NCBI GenBank assembly: GCA_965369375.1
Contig: CBDUQN010000028.1
Coordinates: 1-32,532, forward strand
From: CBDUQN01 sp965369375
GTDB lineage: Bacteria > Krumholzibacteriota > Krumholzibacteriia > Krumholzibacteriales > Krumholzibacteriaceae
Direction: 5' to 3'
Length of the DNA: 32,532 nt
Below the pieces are notes generated by a model. That model saw only the letters and a program-made list of their open reading frames with translations. It was not told where the DNA came from and searched no databases. This document shows positions 8,425 to 17,300 of this stretch, piece after piece (position 1 is the first letter of the stretch; each line of letters starts with the position of its first letter). The translations under genes and the position numbers were made by a program.

Positions 8425-9585
8425 ATGAAACTGCTTATAAAAATAGAGAAAGCGGCGTTTATCGCCGCTGCGTGCGTAGCGATCTGCAGTGGAGGATGCG
8501 GCCGTGCCGATGAGGAGATATCAAACATCAGAATGCCCGCAGACACCATCGGGTACGCGACCAATCCTGCACAGGTGGAAGCGGTCGTCGCCCTTGCCGA
8601 TTCCACGGAGCGACCTTCGTATGAATCGAACGTTCGTAACTTTCCGATGATGGCTAGCCGTCACATGGTCGGCGCCATTTTTCCTCACGACGATTACCTC
8701 TACGCGGGGCAGGTTTATTATCATGTCGTTCGCGAGGTTACAGCCCCGATCGTCGTTCTTGTCGGTGTTTCGCATGCCGCGCGGCGCGTGGGAATTCAGG
8801 ACAAATTGATCTTCGACCGCTTCAGTGCCTGGATGGGTCCCTACGGAGCGTGCGCGGTGTCTTCGATCAGGGAAGCGGTGATCGAATCGCTCCCCGAAGA
8901 GCTCGTCCTCGTGAGCGACGAAATTCATGCGGCGGAGCATTCGCTCGAAGCTCTCATACCGTTTCTCCAGTATCCCTACCATCATGAGGGAGGGTATGGT
9001 TCTAAAGCGGGGCTTGGGGGGGATGGACCTGAGATCATACCGATCCTCGTTTCGCGGCTGCGGGGACGGCTCTTCGAGAAAGCCGCCGATACGCTCGCCG
9101 CAGTGCTCCACGATGAGTTCGAAGAGCGGGGTCTGGAGCTTGGAAAAGACGTCATTATTCTAATTTCGGCCGACTGTGTTCACTACGGCGACGAGAAGTG
9201 GGGCGAACGCTACTACGCTCCATTCGGTGTCGATTCCGCGGGATATGATCGGGCTGTAGAGCAGGACAGGGATATTATCAGATCGTCTCTCACCGGCCCG
9301 TTGAATCGCGGCGGTATCGGGAAATTCAGGGAGCGTGTGGAACGAGATGATTTGCAGTACCCGTACAAGGTGACCTGGTGCGGAGTCTACTCGATACCGT
9401 TTGGATTGAGCGTTCTCCTGCGTCTGGGCGAGCTCGCCGATCGGAAGCCCCCCGCGGGAGTGTTGCTCAGGTACGCAACGAGTCTCGAGCCCGGCAGGCT
9501 GCCTATCGACGGAAAAGGGCTCGGTGTCACAAATATAAACACGCTTCGTCATTGGGTAGGGTATGCTGCGATTGGATATTGGTAA
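8425..9585 (+). CDS. MEMO/AmmeMemoRadiSam B family protein with an export signal
   Basis: 386 residues. The body matches the MEMO1 family, with metal ligands recognisable at H88 (FPHDDYLYAG), H117 (GVSHAAR) and the TWCG cysteine near the C-terminus, plus ISADCVHYGDE. MEMO folds like an extradiol dioxygenase; its bacterial role beside AMMECR1 and a radical SAM enzyme is not settled. Neither partner gene lies next to it here. Unusually, the N-terminus is a hydrophobic signal segment (about 5-21) followed by SGGC at residue 25, which could be a lipobox. If processed, the protein would be anchored outside the cytoplasm. AGGAG lies 8 nt before the ATG. Family is firm; lipoprotein export is inferred. 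Confidence 0.83.
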   Translation: MKLLIKIEKAAFIAAACVAICSGGCGRADEEISNIRMPADTIGYATNPAQVEAVVALADSTERPSYESNVRNFPMMASRHMVGAIFPHDDYLYAGQVYYHVVREVTAPIVVLVGVSHAARRVGIQDKLIFDRFSAWMGPYGACAVSSIREAVIESLPEELVLVSDEIHAAEHSLEALIPFLQYPYHHEGGYGSKAGLGGDGPEIIPILVSRLRGRLFEKAADTLAAVLHDEFEERGLELGKDVIILISADCVHYGDEKWGERYYAPFGVDSAGYDRAVEQDRDIIRSSLTGPLNRGGIGKFRERVERDDLQYPYKVTWCGVYSIPFGLSVLLRLGELADRKPPAGVLLRYATSLEPGRLPIDGKGLGVTNINTLRHWVGYAAIGYW

Positions 9586-9588
9586 CAG

Positions 9589-9632
9589 GAGCGGGATTGA
9601 TTACAGATGGAATATCGATCCCGTTACCGGCA
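9589..9632. other. Imperfect hairpin between convergent genes, possible bidirectional terminator
   Basis: Between the convergent MEMO and DUF192 genes, GGTAAC and GCGGGAT on one side pair with ATCCCGTTACC on the other. There is a small bulge and a loop of about 20 nt. No clear T-run is present on either side, so termination is a guess based on position. Confidence 0.3.
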
Positions 9633-9639
9633 CATAATG

Positions 9640-9987
9640 CTAATCGTCGTCGAGCTCCAGGACATCTCCCGTATCCGTGGCGGTTTCGTTCAACTTGTTT
9701 GGAGGCAGTTCGAGGGCGCTGACCGCACCCTCTTCGGATTCGGCGTAACAGTTGGGCGGGAAGCTCTTCAGAACCTTCACGATCCGCCGTTCACCATCGA
9801 GAAAAACGACGTCGACCGGTTTGGTCATACCCACCGTGTAGATCGCATCGCACGGGGAGATCCAGAGTGCGCAATCGTATGGAATGCCTTCTGTATTGAG
9901 GTGATGAAGGGCGTTGCTGAAAAGAGAGCTCGGCGTCAGGAGTTTTTTTGCGAGCATCGTGCCCCGCGTCAGATTTCTCACAGACAT
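9640..9987 (-). CDS. DUF192 family protein
   Basis: About 115 residues with the DUF192 pattern: an early L-T-R-G-T-x-L-A-K-K segment, a central CALWISPCDAIYTVGMTKPVDVVFLD, then RRIVKVLKSFPPN and the closing GAVSALELPPN. DUF192 is a small beta-fold family of unknown biochemical function, often secreted, although no signal peptide is obvious here. I place the start at 9987, with GGAG a few bases upstream and AGGAG further up; an in-frame ATG at 10035 would add 16 residues lacking family similarity. The acidic tail (DTGDVLELDDD) is unremarkable. It stands alone, convergent with the MEMO gene. Confidence 0.8.
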   Translation of the reverse strand: MSVRNLTRGTMLAKKLLTPSSLFSNALHHLNTEGIPYDCALWISPCDAIYTVGMTKPVDVVFLDGERRIVKVLKSFPPNCYAESEEGAVSALELPPNKLNETATDTGDVLELDDD

Positions 9988-10448
9988 TGTCTCCGCTCCT
10001 TGGATTTGCGCCTTCCGTAATCGGAATAAGCGCATGCCAAAGTCCTGTTCCGTAATTTATTAGAACAAGATGCATTCCATATTCATATCGCTGTTTAGCG
10101 ATTAATCACAAACCGCATATGTGGAGCTGTGACTTGAACAAGTTGTTATTTAATAGCAAATTACGAGAGTGGCTCGGGTGGATCTACCGATAGATGCTTC
10201 CAGCTGATCGAATCCGTTCACTAAGTCTAATAATTTCAGGGGAATAATTCCCGATCAGGCAAAAATTCAGTTACTTTTCTGTGCATCTTTTCTCAGAGAT
10301 CGGAGTCGATAGACGGTTCTTCCGGGTTGTTCCCGGTAGTTCCTAGTTATTCCCTGAAATTGCGCACAATGCCTCATTGTTCCCGCTGGCCACAACTCGT
10401 TACGCGCGGGGGTGATTTCCAGCTCTCAGGTCCTTGCGCGGGCGGTTT
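9988..10448. other. Non-coding stretch with degenerate short repeats
   Basis: About 460 bp without a credible gene on either strand. The left part presumably carries the promoter of the DUF192 gene. The right part holds three tandem decamers (10326-10355) and the first copy of a roughly 30-bp degenerate direct repeat (10401-10461). Next to a truncated channel gene, this looks like decaying or rearranged DNA. No tRNA or small-RNA fold is obvious. Confidence 0.6.
10326..10355. repeat. Three degenerate tandem 10-bp repeats
   Basis: Three consecutive decamers read GTTGTTCCCG, GTAGTTCCTA and GTTATTCCCT, sharing GTT/A-x-TTCC. A related CATTGTTCCCGC lies about 20 bp further on. The spacing of one helical turn would allow protein binding on one face of the DNA, but no binding protein is known and chance is possible. 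Confidence 0.5.
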
Positions 10449-10461
10449 CTAGCGCTCAGAT
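10401..10461. repeat. Degenerate direct repeat, two copies about 32 bp apart
   Basis: The two copies share a GCGCGGG start, a GGTGATTTCC or GGTTTC middle, and an AGCTCTCAG or AGCGCTCAG end. The second copy covers the last codons and stop of the chloride-channel remnant, so a local duplication may have formed at the 3' end of that gene. Confidence 0.45.
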
Positions 10462-10676
10462 TCGCCGGTGTCATTTGGGGGTACTGTTGTTAGCTCGTAG
10501 AGATACCTGCCCTTGAAGAGCAGGAATGAGAGGATGCTCCCGATAACTACAGGGATTATATAATTGCTGCCGAACAGTTTCAGGGTGATGAGCATGGCCG
10601 CTATCGGTATGTTCATAACGGACGAGAGCAGGGCCGCCATGCCGCATATGTCATTCTCTGCACGTTTGTTGTTCAA
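10449..10676 (-). pseudogene. C-terminal remnant of a ClC-type chloride channel
   Basis: A 75-codon frame whose product ICGMAALLSSVMNIPIAAML, then FGSNYIIPVVIGSILSFLLF, matches the last membrane helices of ClC channels/antiporters (typically GMAALLAGV-x-N/R-P-I/L-A-A). A complete ClC protein has over 400 residues, and the preceding helices with the selectivity filter are missing. The matching frame starts at a TTG without a ribosome-binding site, and upstream it runs into the glycosyltransferase gene in another frame. I therefore read it as a 5'-deleted leftover, not a functional small protein. The junction lies around 10676-10705. Recognition rests on about 55 residues, so it is solid but not certain. 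Confidence 0.6.
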
Positions 10677-10704
10677 GATGGGGGCGATATTCGGGTCAAC
10701 TCCG

Positions 10705-11808
10705 TCAAGGGAGGGACGATATTCCGGCCAGCTCCATGAAGGCCATCTCGATCGCCTCCATATTGGGTTTCCACAGTCCTCTCTCCGCGATCACTTCGAA
10801 ATTGATAGTGCGGACCTCTGACGCGAATGCCCTATCCTCTATCATTCTCATGGCGGCTTCGGCGAGAGCCTCGGGCGAATCCACCGGCACGAGCAGCCCG
10901 TTCTCTCCGTTCGTTATCCATTCACGATTCGCTTCGAGATCGGTAACCACGGGGGGTGCTCCGCAGGCCATCGCCTCGAGGAGCGAAACCGATGTCGAAT
11001 CCGAGAGCGATGTCGAAACGTACACCGCCGCTGATCGAAGCTCTTCGGCGAGCTCGGGTGTGCCGACTTTTCCCGTGAATGTGATCTTATCCGTGATGCC
11101 GAGTTTCGAAACCTTGTTTTCGAGACGAATTTTTTCCGGACCCTCGCCGATGATGATGAAATGCGCATCGATTCGTTCCAGTATCACCGGTGCCGCGTCT
11201 ATCAAGAGATCGATATTATATATGGGATGAAGGGATCTCGTGCTCACGATGCGGGGCGCACCGCCCCGTACACGCGATGAAGCATCGAAATCCAATGAAG
11301 CATCGGGATCCGATGGAGGGTGAAATATATTTTCTTCGACGCCGAAGCACATGGTGATGATCCGATCCCGCGGGGCGCCCGCCGCATTAGCGATTCTCGT
11401 CAGGATTTCGGCATCCGTAGTCACGAGATCCGCCTTGCGGAGCGCGTGATTTATCTGGAGTCTGTGAATCGGATTCTTTCGATAGTCGATGAGAAGATCC
11501 GATCCGATTGCTGAAACGACGACCGGATGGCGGCCCGATAGCACGCCGATCAGCCCGTACCCGGCGACGTAGAGCGCGTTGACGAGATCGGGCGAAAAGG
11601 CCTCCATCCGTTTTCGCACCTCGTGAAGCGCGGACAGGTACCCGAACAATTTCGTGGGCAGGCGGCGTTTGAGCCGAACCGCGGGAAAGGGGCATCCCCT
11701 GACATCTTCGAACGAAATCAGGAGAACGTCGTGCCCGCGCTCGGAGAAAAAGCCCGCCCAGCGTCTCACGTGAATGAGAGATCCATCACCGAGAATAACA
11801 ATGCGCAT
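10705..11808 (-). CDS. GT4-family glycosyltransferase
   Basis: 367 residues with a GT-B fold. The N-terminal acceptor domain starts MRIVILGDGSLIHVRRWAGFF. The C-terminal nucleotide-sugar domain has IIGEGPEKIRLENKV, KITFTGKV and the family signature around EAMACGAPPVVTDLEANREW, with the conserved glutamate of the EX7E motif. It probably transfers a sugar from a nucleotide donor in the synthesis of a surface polysaccharide, lipid glycan or small glycoconjugate; donor and acceptor are unknown. GGGAG lies 7 nt before the ATG. It is not inside an obvious polysaccharide cluster. The gene's end lies directly beside the chloride-channel remnant, so its 3' flank has been rearranged, but the protein itself looks full length. 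Confidence 0.88.
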   Translation of the reverse strand: MRIVILGDGSLIHVRRWAGFFSERGHDVLLISFEDVRGCPFPAVRLKRRLPTKLFGYLSALHEVRKRMEAFSPDLVNALYVAGYGLIGVLSGRHPVVVSAIGSDLLIDYRKNPIHRLQINHALRKADLVTTDAEILTRIANAAGAPRDRIITMCFGVEENIFHPPSDPDASLDFDASSRVRGGAPRIVSTRSLHPIYNIDLLIDAAPVILERIDAHFIIIGEGPEKIRLENKVSKLGITDKITFTGKVGTPELAEELRSAAVYVSTSLSDSTSVSLLEAMACGAPPVVTDLEANREWITNGENGLLVPVDSPEALAEAAMRMIEDRAFASEVRTINFEVIAERGLWKPNMEAIEMAFMELAGISSLP

Positions 11809-11950
11809 CGCTTGCTCCCTTGAAGCGTTCGTGTCATTCGACGCTTGGAGTAAGCTCCGAGTGAGTATCGGCGATTATACGCCCGTTCATAAAATTTAAA
11901 TAGCTAAAAAATGTTGTGGTTGCGAGGCGTTCGGGGTGCCCGGTGCATAG

Positions 11951-12157
11951 GGTGTGCGTGGGGAAGCTATCGAGTGGATGGATGCGGAGTATTTTATTGA
12001 GTAATTTCTCGAGCTGGTTCAACATGATACTATCAAGGTTGTTTCGGCGATGACCGAGGGCGATCTCGCTGCGGCGATAGAGGCGTGCGGGAAAGCGGCG
12101 GGAGGTCTTGTAATGATGGAAAGGGAGAGACTGCTGGAGCTGCTGTCATCTCAATAA
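11951..12157 (+). pseudogene. Probable gene remnant with an in-frame stop
   Basis: On the plus strand a coding-like frame reads GEAIEWMDAEYFIE, then a TAA at 12002-12004, then FLELVQHDTIKVVSAMTEGD and a further 30 helical, charged residues to a TAA at 12155-12157. A TAG lies just upstream at 11948-11950. The amino-acid make-up resembles a real helical C-terminus, but I do not recognise the family. A start at the ATG at 12050 (35 codons) is possible but lacks a clear ribosome-binding site. It sits directly before the nicotinate phosphoribosyltransferase gene. The rest of the interval from 11809 (about 380 bp) shows nothing else. Confidence 0.35.
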
Positions 12158-12191
12158 ATGAATCCTTGTGAATGATTCACGGGAGCGGATC

Positions 12192-13556
12192 ATGAGTATA
12201 TTCGATGGAAAGCGTTTAACCAACGAGGTGTTCAAGCTCGATATCGATCGTATGAGACGCGGTTGGTACTCGGACAAGTATTTCGAGAACAGCGTCCGTC
12301 TCCTCGAAAAGCTTATTAGGGGCGGTTACCGCTTCAGAGGCGAGAACAGCGAGCTCGCCGGTAAAGGGTACCAACTCGATGGTATCGATACGGGAAACAT
12401 TAAAATCGAAATGCAATGGTTTACACGCCGGAAACCGTTCACGTTGATCGCAGGCATCGATAAGGCGCTGGCGATGCTCAGGCATTGCACCGGATACTTC
12501 GATGAAAATGATAGGTTCGTCGAGACGTTCGATGAACTGGAGGTTTATGCTGTCGAGGACGGCGAGACGGTTTATTACGACGGCGATCCAATGAAGGTGA
12601 AGCCGGTGATCAGGGTGCGGGGGAGGTATCGTGATTTTGCGATCCTCGAGACTCCGACACTCGGGACATTAACTCGCGCAAGCAGGATCGCAACAAACGT
12701 ATACCGGGTTCTCGAAGCGTCCGCCGGCAAACCGGTCCTGTTCTTTCCCGCGCGGTTCGATGCCCACGAGATGCAGGCTGCCGACGGGTATGCCTACGAT
12801 GTGGCGGTGAGGCGATACGCCAAGGATACAGGCAGGAGGTTGCGCCCGTTTGTCTCCACCGATGCGCAGGGCGACTGGTGGGGGGGTGCAGGTGGGGGGA
12901 CGGTCGCTCACGCGGCGATCGCCGCGTTCCTTGGCGATACGGCCGAGCTCATGCTCGCGTTCGCCGAAACTCAGCCCCCCGTGGTTCCGCGCATCGCACT
13001 CGTGGACTTCCGTAACGACTCCGTCGGCGATTCCCTCGCCGCTCTGAGGGTGCTGTTCGATCGATACGGGGAACTCATTGCGCGCGGCGAGGAGAGCGAG
13101 GCACGCAAATTTCGGCTCTTCGGGGTAAGACTCGATACGAGCGGATCGCTCAGGGATGTGAGCATTCCTGCGCTCGGCGATCCCGAACTCGAGTGCGGGG
13201 TAACCCCCGAGCTCGTTCGCGTCGTGCGAAAAGAACTCGATAACGCTTACGAGAGCTGGGATTTGCCGGAGGATTTACTCGAGCCCGCAAGAGAGTACTG
13301 CCGGTCGGTGAAGATCATCGCCACCGGCGGTTTCGACCCGGACCGCATTGCACGCTTCGAGAAGGAGGGGGTGCCCGTGGATATCTACGGTGTCGGATCG
13401 TGGCTCCTCTCTTCATGCAAGCACTGCGGAACGAGCAACGATTTCACCGCCGATGCGGTACAGGTGAAGATCGACGGTGACTGGGTTCCCATGGCAAAGA
13501 TCGGCAGAGCGCCCGGCGAGAATCCCGATCTGAAACCCGTCAGCTGGGATGACTGA
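12192..13556 (+). CDS. pncB: Nicotinate phosphoribosyltransferase
   Basis: About 454 residues. Evidence for the NAPRTase family includes TPTLGTLTRASRIATNVYRV, the FPARFDAHEMQAADGYAYDV segment, the phosphate-binding region RLDTSGSLRD with IIATGGFDPDRIARFEKEGV, and the late IYGVGSWL and NDFTADAVQVKIDGDWVPMA, typical of this family. The enzyme joins nicotinate to PRPP to give nicotinate mononucleotide in the cytosol (Preiss-Handler salvage). CKHCG near the C-terminus could bind a metal or simply be structural. I place the start at the ATG at 12192, preceded by GGGAG at 6 nt; a GTG at 12168 adds eight residues without a ribosome-binding site. The nicotinamidase gene follows 95 bp downstream and supplies its substrate. 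Confidence 0.85.
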   Translation: MSIFDGKRLTNEVFKLDIDRMRRGWYSDKYFENSVRLLEKLIRGGYRFRGENSELAGKGYQLDGIDTGNIKIEMQWFTRRKPFTLIAGIDKALAMLRHCTGYFDENDRFVETFDELEVYAVEDGETVYYDGDPMKVKPVIRVRGRYRDFAILETPTLGTLTRASRIATNVYRVLEASAGKPVLFFPARFDAHEMQAADGYAYDVAVRRYAKDTGRRLRPFVSTDAQGDWWGGAGGGTVAHAAIAAFLGDTAELMLAFAETQPPVVPRIALVDFRNDSVGDSLAALRVLFDRYGELIARGEESEARKFRLFGVRLDTSGSLRDVSIPALGDPELECGVTPELVRVVRKELDNAYESWDLPEDLLEPAREYCRSVKIIATGGFDPDRIARFEKEGVPVDIYGVGSWLLSSCKHCGTSNDFTADAVQVKIDGDWVPMAKIGRAPGENPDLKPVSWDD

Positions 13557-13651
13557 ATACGTGGTGAGGCAGACTTTCTGTTATCGATGGATATAGTTTT
13601 CTCCCGAGATGTGTACTGTTTTGAATTGGATTCAGTTTACCGGAGGCAGTT

Positions 13652-14362
13652 ATGAGCATGTCAGATATGACGGGGCGGACGACCGCCTTTCTCGATTGGC
13701 TGTCGTCGTGGCGCAGCGGACTCGAAACGGTGAGCGCGCGCGAAATTTTCGATAAGCCGGATCAAACAGCGGCCCTCTCGGTGGATATGATCATCGGTTT
13801 CTGCGCCGAAGGCCCGCTCGCGAGTCCACGTGTCGCCGGTATCGTTCCCGCCGTCGTAGAGCTTTTTGTGAAGGCGCATGAAGCGGGAGTGACACAATTC
13901 GTTCTCTTTCAGGATACCCACGGTGACGATGCACCCGAGTTCGAGGCATTCGGTCCACATGCCATGGTGGGATCGCGCGAGTCGGAAACTATTCCTGAGC
14001 TCTCGGCCCTTCCCTTTTCGAGCGCATTCGAGATTATCCCGAAGAACTCTCTCTCGGCGGTGATCGAGACTTCATTCGGCGATTGGCTGAAATCGCGTCC
14101 CGCAATCGACCGATTCATCGTTGTCGGCGACTGCACCGATCTCTGCGTCTACCAGCTTGTCATGCATCTCAAACTCTCGGCGAATGCGATAAATGCGAGA
14201 CGTTCGGTCTTCGTCCCTGCGAACTGTGTCGATACGTACGACATGCCCGTCGATCGTGCCTCTGAGCTCGGCGTGCTTCCCCACGACGCGGAGCTTCTCC
14301 ACACGGTGTTCCTCTACCATATGGCGCTCAACGGCATCGAGGTTGTGGCTGGAGTAGTCTAG
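13652..14362 (+). CDS. pncA: Isochorismatase-fold nicotinamidase
   Basis: 236 residues of the cysteine hydrolase (isochorismatase-like) family. The catalytic triad is visible as the Asp in LSVDMIIGF, the Lys in IIPKNSLSAV and the Cys in VGDCTDLCVYQ. Metal-binding residues of nicotinamidases appear as Asp and His in FQDTHGDD and a further His in FGPHAMVGS. The expected reaction is nicotinamide to nicotinate plus ammonia, in the cytosol, which feeds the neighbouring phosphoribosyltransferase. The ATG at 13652 has GGAGG 6 nt upstream. An N-terminal extension of about 40 residues precedes the fold. It ends 4 bp from the convergent pump gene, with no room for a conventional terminator. Confidence 0.85.
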   Translation: MSMSDMTGRTTAFLDWLSSWRSGLETVSAREIFDKPDQTAALSVDMIIGFCAEGPLASPRVAGIVPAVVELFVKAHEAGVTQFVLFQDTHGDDAPEFEAFGPHAMVGSRESETIPELSALPFSSAFEIIPKNSLSAVIETSFGDWLKSRPAIDRFIVVGDCTDLCVYQLVMHLKLSANAINARRSVFVPANCVDTYDMPVDRASELGVLPHDAELLHTVFLYHMALNGIEVVAGVV

Positions 14363-14366
14363 ATAC

Positions 14367-17300
14367 CTAGATTGGTGCTTTCTCCGACTGAACGGGATGC
14401 CGGCTTTTCAGCCGTCTCTCCGCGAGTGCGCAATAGAGTACCGGCACGAGAAAAACGGTGATCAGCACAACGGTCATTCCCCCGAAGGAGGGGATCGCCA
14501 TGGGGACCATGATGTCGGATCCCCTGCCTGTCGAGGTGAGAACCGGTATGAGGGCGAGGATTGTCGTTGCCGATGTCATCAGCGCCGGCCGTATCCGGCG
14601 GATTCCCGCCTGAACGGTCGCCTCCCTGATATCTTTCACCGTCGCGGGCTTTTTCCCGGCGAATATCTGATCGAGGTACGTCGAAATGATCACGCCGTTG
14701 TCGCTCGCTATGCCGAAGAGGGCGAGAAAACCGACCCAGACGGCCACCGAGAGGTTGTACTGCCGGATCTGGAACAGCTCGCGCATATCGATGCCGATAA
14801 TGGAAAAATCGAGAAACCAGCCTTTGCTGTAGAACCAGAGCATGAGGAATCCTCCCGCCCAGGCAACAAAGATGCCCGAGAAGACGAGAAGGGCGGTCGA
14901 CACCCTCTTGAACTGGAAGTACAGAATCATGAAAATCACCATGAGTGCGAGTGGCAGGACCACCATGAGTTTTTTTTCCGAGCGGATCTGGTTTTCGTAA
15001 CTCCCTGCGAAAGAATAACTGACACCAGCCGGGATAATCAGGTCGCCGCTTTTGATTTTTTCCTTTAAATAATTTCCCGCGGCCTCGACGACGTCTACCT
15101 CGGCGTAATTCGGTTTCTTGTCGAATATCACATAACCGGTGAGAAACGTATCTTCGCTCTTGATGACCATCGGCCCCCTGACGAAATTTATTTCCGCGAG
15201 CTCAATAAGGGGGATCTGGGCACCCCGGGGAGAAGGAATCAGGATCTTCCCGAGCGCTTCGATGGTATTTCTGAGCTCCCGCTGATAGCGGACCCTCACC
15301 GGGTACCGTTCACGTCCCTCGACGGTTGTTGTGATCTTCTTTCCGCCGATCGCAACCTCGATGATATTCTGGATATTTCTTATGTGGATCCCGTAGCGCG
15401 CGATCTTCTCCCGGTCGATATCTATTTCGAGGTATGGTTTTCCCACTATCCTGTCGGCCAGTACCGTGGTCGGCTCGATGACGGGTATTTCCTTGAGATA
15501 CTTCTCTATTTCGAAGCCCACCGCCTCGATGGTCTCGAGGTCCGGTCCTTTCACCTTCACCCCCATGGGTGCCCGCATGCCCGACTGCAGCATCACGAGG
15601 CGTGTCGCTATCGGCTGCAGCTTCGGCGCCGAAGTCGTTCCGACGAGCTTGCCGGCTTTGATGATTTCCTTCCAGATATCATCGGGCGATGTAATGTCGT
15701 CCCGCCAGTTGCGGAACGGCCTGCCGCGCTTGTCCGGAATGAGCCGGCCATTATCATCGTGAACGAACTCGCCTGCTTTGCGATCGTATTTGAAACGCAG
15801 CACGTGACCGCCCTTGTCGACGATATACTCCGGTTTGTAGTTGATGACCGTCTCGACCATCGATATCGGCGCCGGATCGAGCGGGCTGTCGACGCGCCCG
15901 ATCTTCCCGACCACGGACTCTATCTCCGGTATCGCACTGAACGCTTTATCCTGTATTTGCAAAACGTCGAGTGCCTCACCGATCGAGGCGTGCGGCATGG
16001 TCGTCGGCATGTAGAGGAAGGAACCCTCATCGAGGTCGGGCATGAATTCCTTGCCGAGGCCAGGGAAAGCGTGATTCATGGCGGCATACGGCCCGGTAGC
16101 CTTCACCCTGTTGGGCAGGAATCCTGCAAAGCGATCGAATCCGAGCCAGACAAAGCCACCGAGAAGAACCAGCATGACGGGAAACAGCAAAAACAGCTTT
16201 TTATGATCGAGGCACCATCGTAAAACCGGTTCGTATACCTTCATCAGCAGCCTGAAGAGGTACAGGATCCCTCCCAGAAGCACGGCGACGAAAATGAAAT
16301 TGAGAATATACCCTCTTTCCTGTCCCAGCGGGCGCCAGTGGCCGGCCAGAAAAAATCCGACGATGAGTACGACCAGGTAATTGAATGTCGATGGGATAAG
16401 CTCCTGAATTCTCTGCGGGAGCCGGTTCTTGAGGAGCAAATAGGCGGCGATAATCAGCAGGGCCGCTCCGAACAACCAGAATGACCAGAAAAACGAGGCG
16501 ATTGCTGCCAATATAAGTCCGTACGGCAAAAACCTCTTTGGTTTACCCGAAGCGGGTTCCCTCGTGAACAGCAGATGCGCGAAGGCCGGAAGAATCGTTA
16601 GGGCCACGATAACCGAGGCGATGAGCGCGAAGGTCTTCGTGTAGGCCAGCGGCTTGAAGAGTTTTCCCTCGGCCGCAATCATAGTGAATACCGGGAGAAA
16701 AGAGATGACGGTGGTCGCGATTGCGGTCAAAACGGCGCTGCCTACTTCTGACGTCGCCTCGTGGATGATCTCGAGCTTGTTTGCCTCGGGAGGAGCGGCT
16801 TCGAGGTGCTTCAGTATATTCTCGCAGATCACGATCCCCATATCGACGATCGTGCCGATGGCGATGGCGATGCCGGACAGCGCCACGATGTTGGCATCTA
16901 CCCTGAAGAGTTTCATGGCGATGAAGACAACAAGGATCGTGAGCGGCAGGAGCCCCGAGATCAGCATAGAGCTTCGCAGATACATCAGCATGATGATCAC
17001 GACTATGATCGTAACGAGTATCTCATCAATGAGGGCGGTGTTGAGTGTTCCGAGGGTTTCATAGATGAGGCCTGTGCGATCGTAGAATGGAACGATCTTG
17101 ACCTGAGAAACGGTTCCATCGGGGAGTGTCTTTTTGGGAAGCCCTGGGGATATTTCTTCGATCTTGTTCTTTACATTCTTTATCGCCGCGAGCGGGTTTT
17201 CACCGAAGCGAACCACCACCACACCACCAACCGCTTCGGCGCCCCCCTTGTCCAGCGCGCCGCGTCTCATGGCCGGTCCCAGGGTGACCGAGGCAACGTC

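Noticed and set aside
11834..12025. 63-codon minus-strand frame between the glycosyltransferase and pncB genes
   Set aside because: No ribosome-binding site or domain; the plus-strand remnant there looks more like coding sequence.
15384..16223. Long plus-strand frame (279 codons) opposite the CusA gene, with others at 16761-17543, 14397-15068 and 19266-20198
   Set aside because: They lie antisense to firmly identified pump and adaptor genes, have no ribosome-binding site, and show His/Arg/Asp-rich products typical of GC-rich antisense frames.
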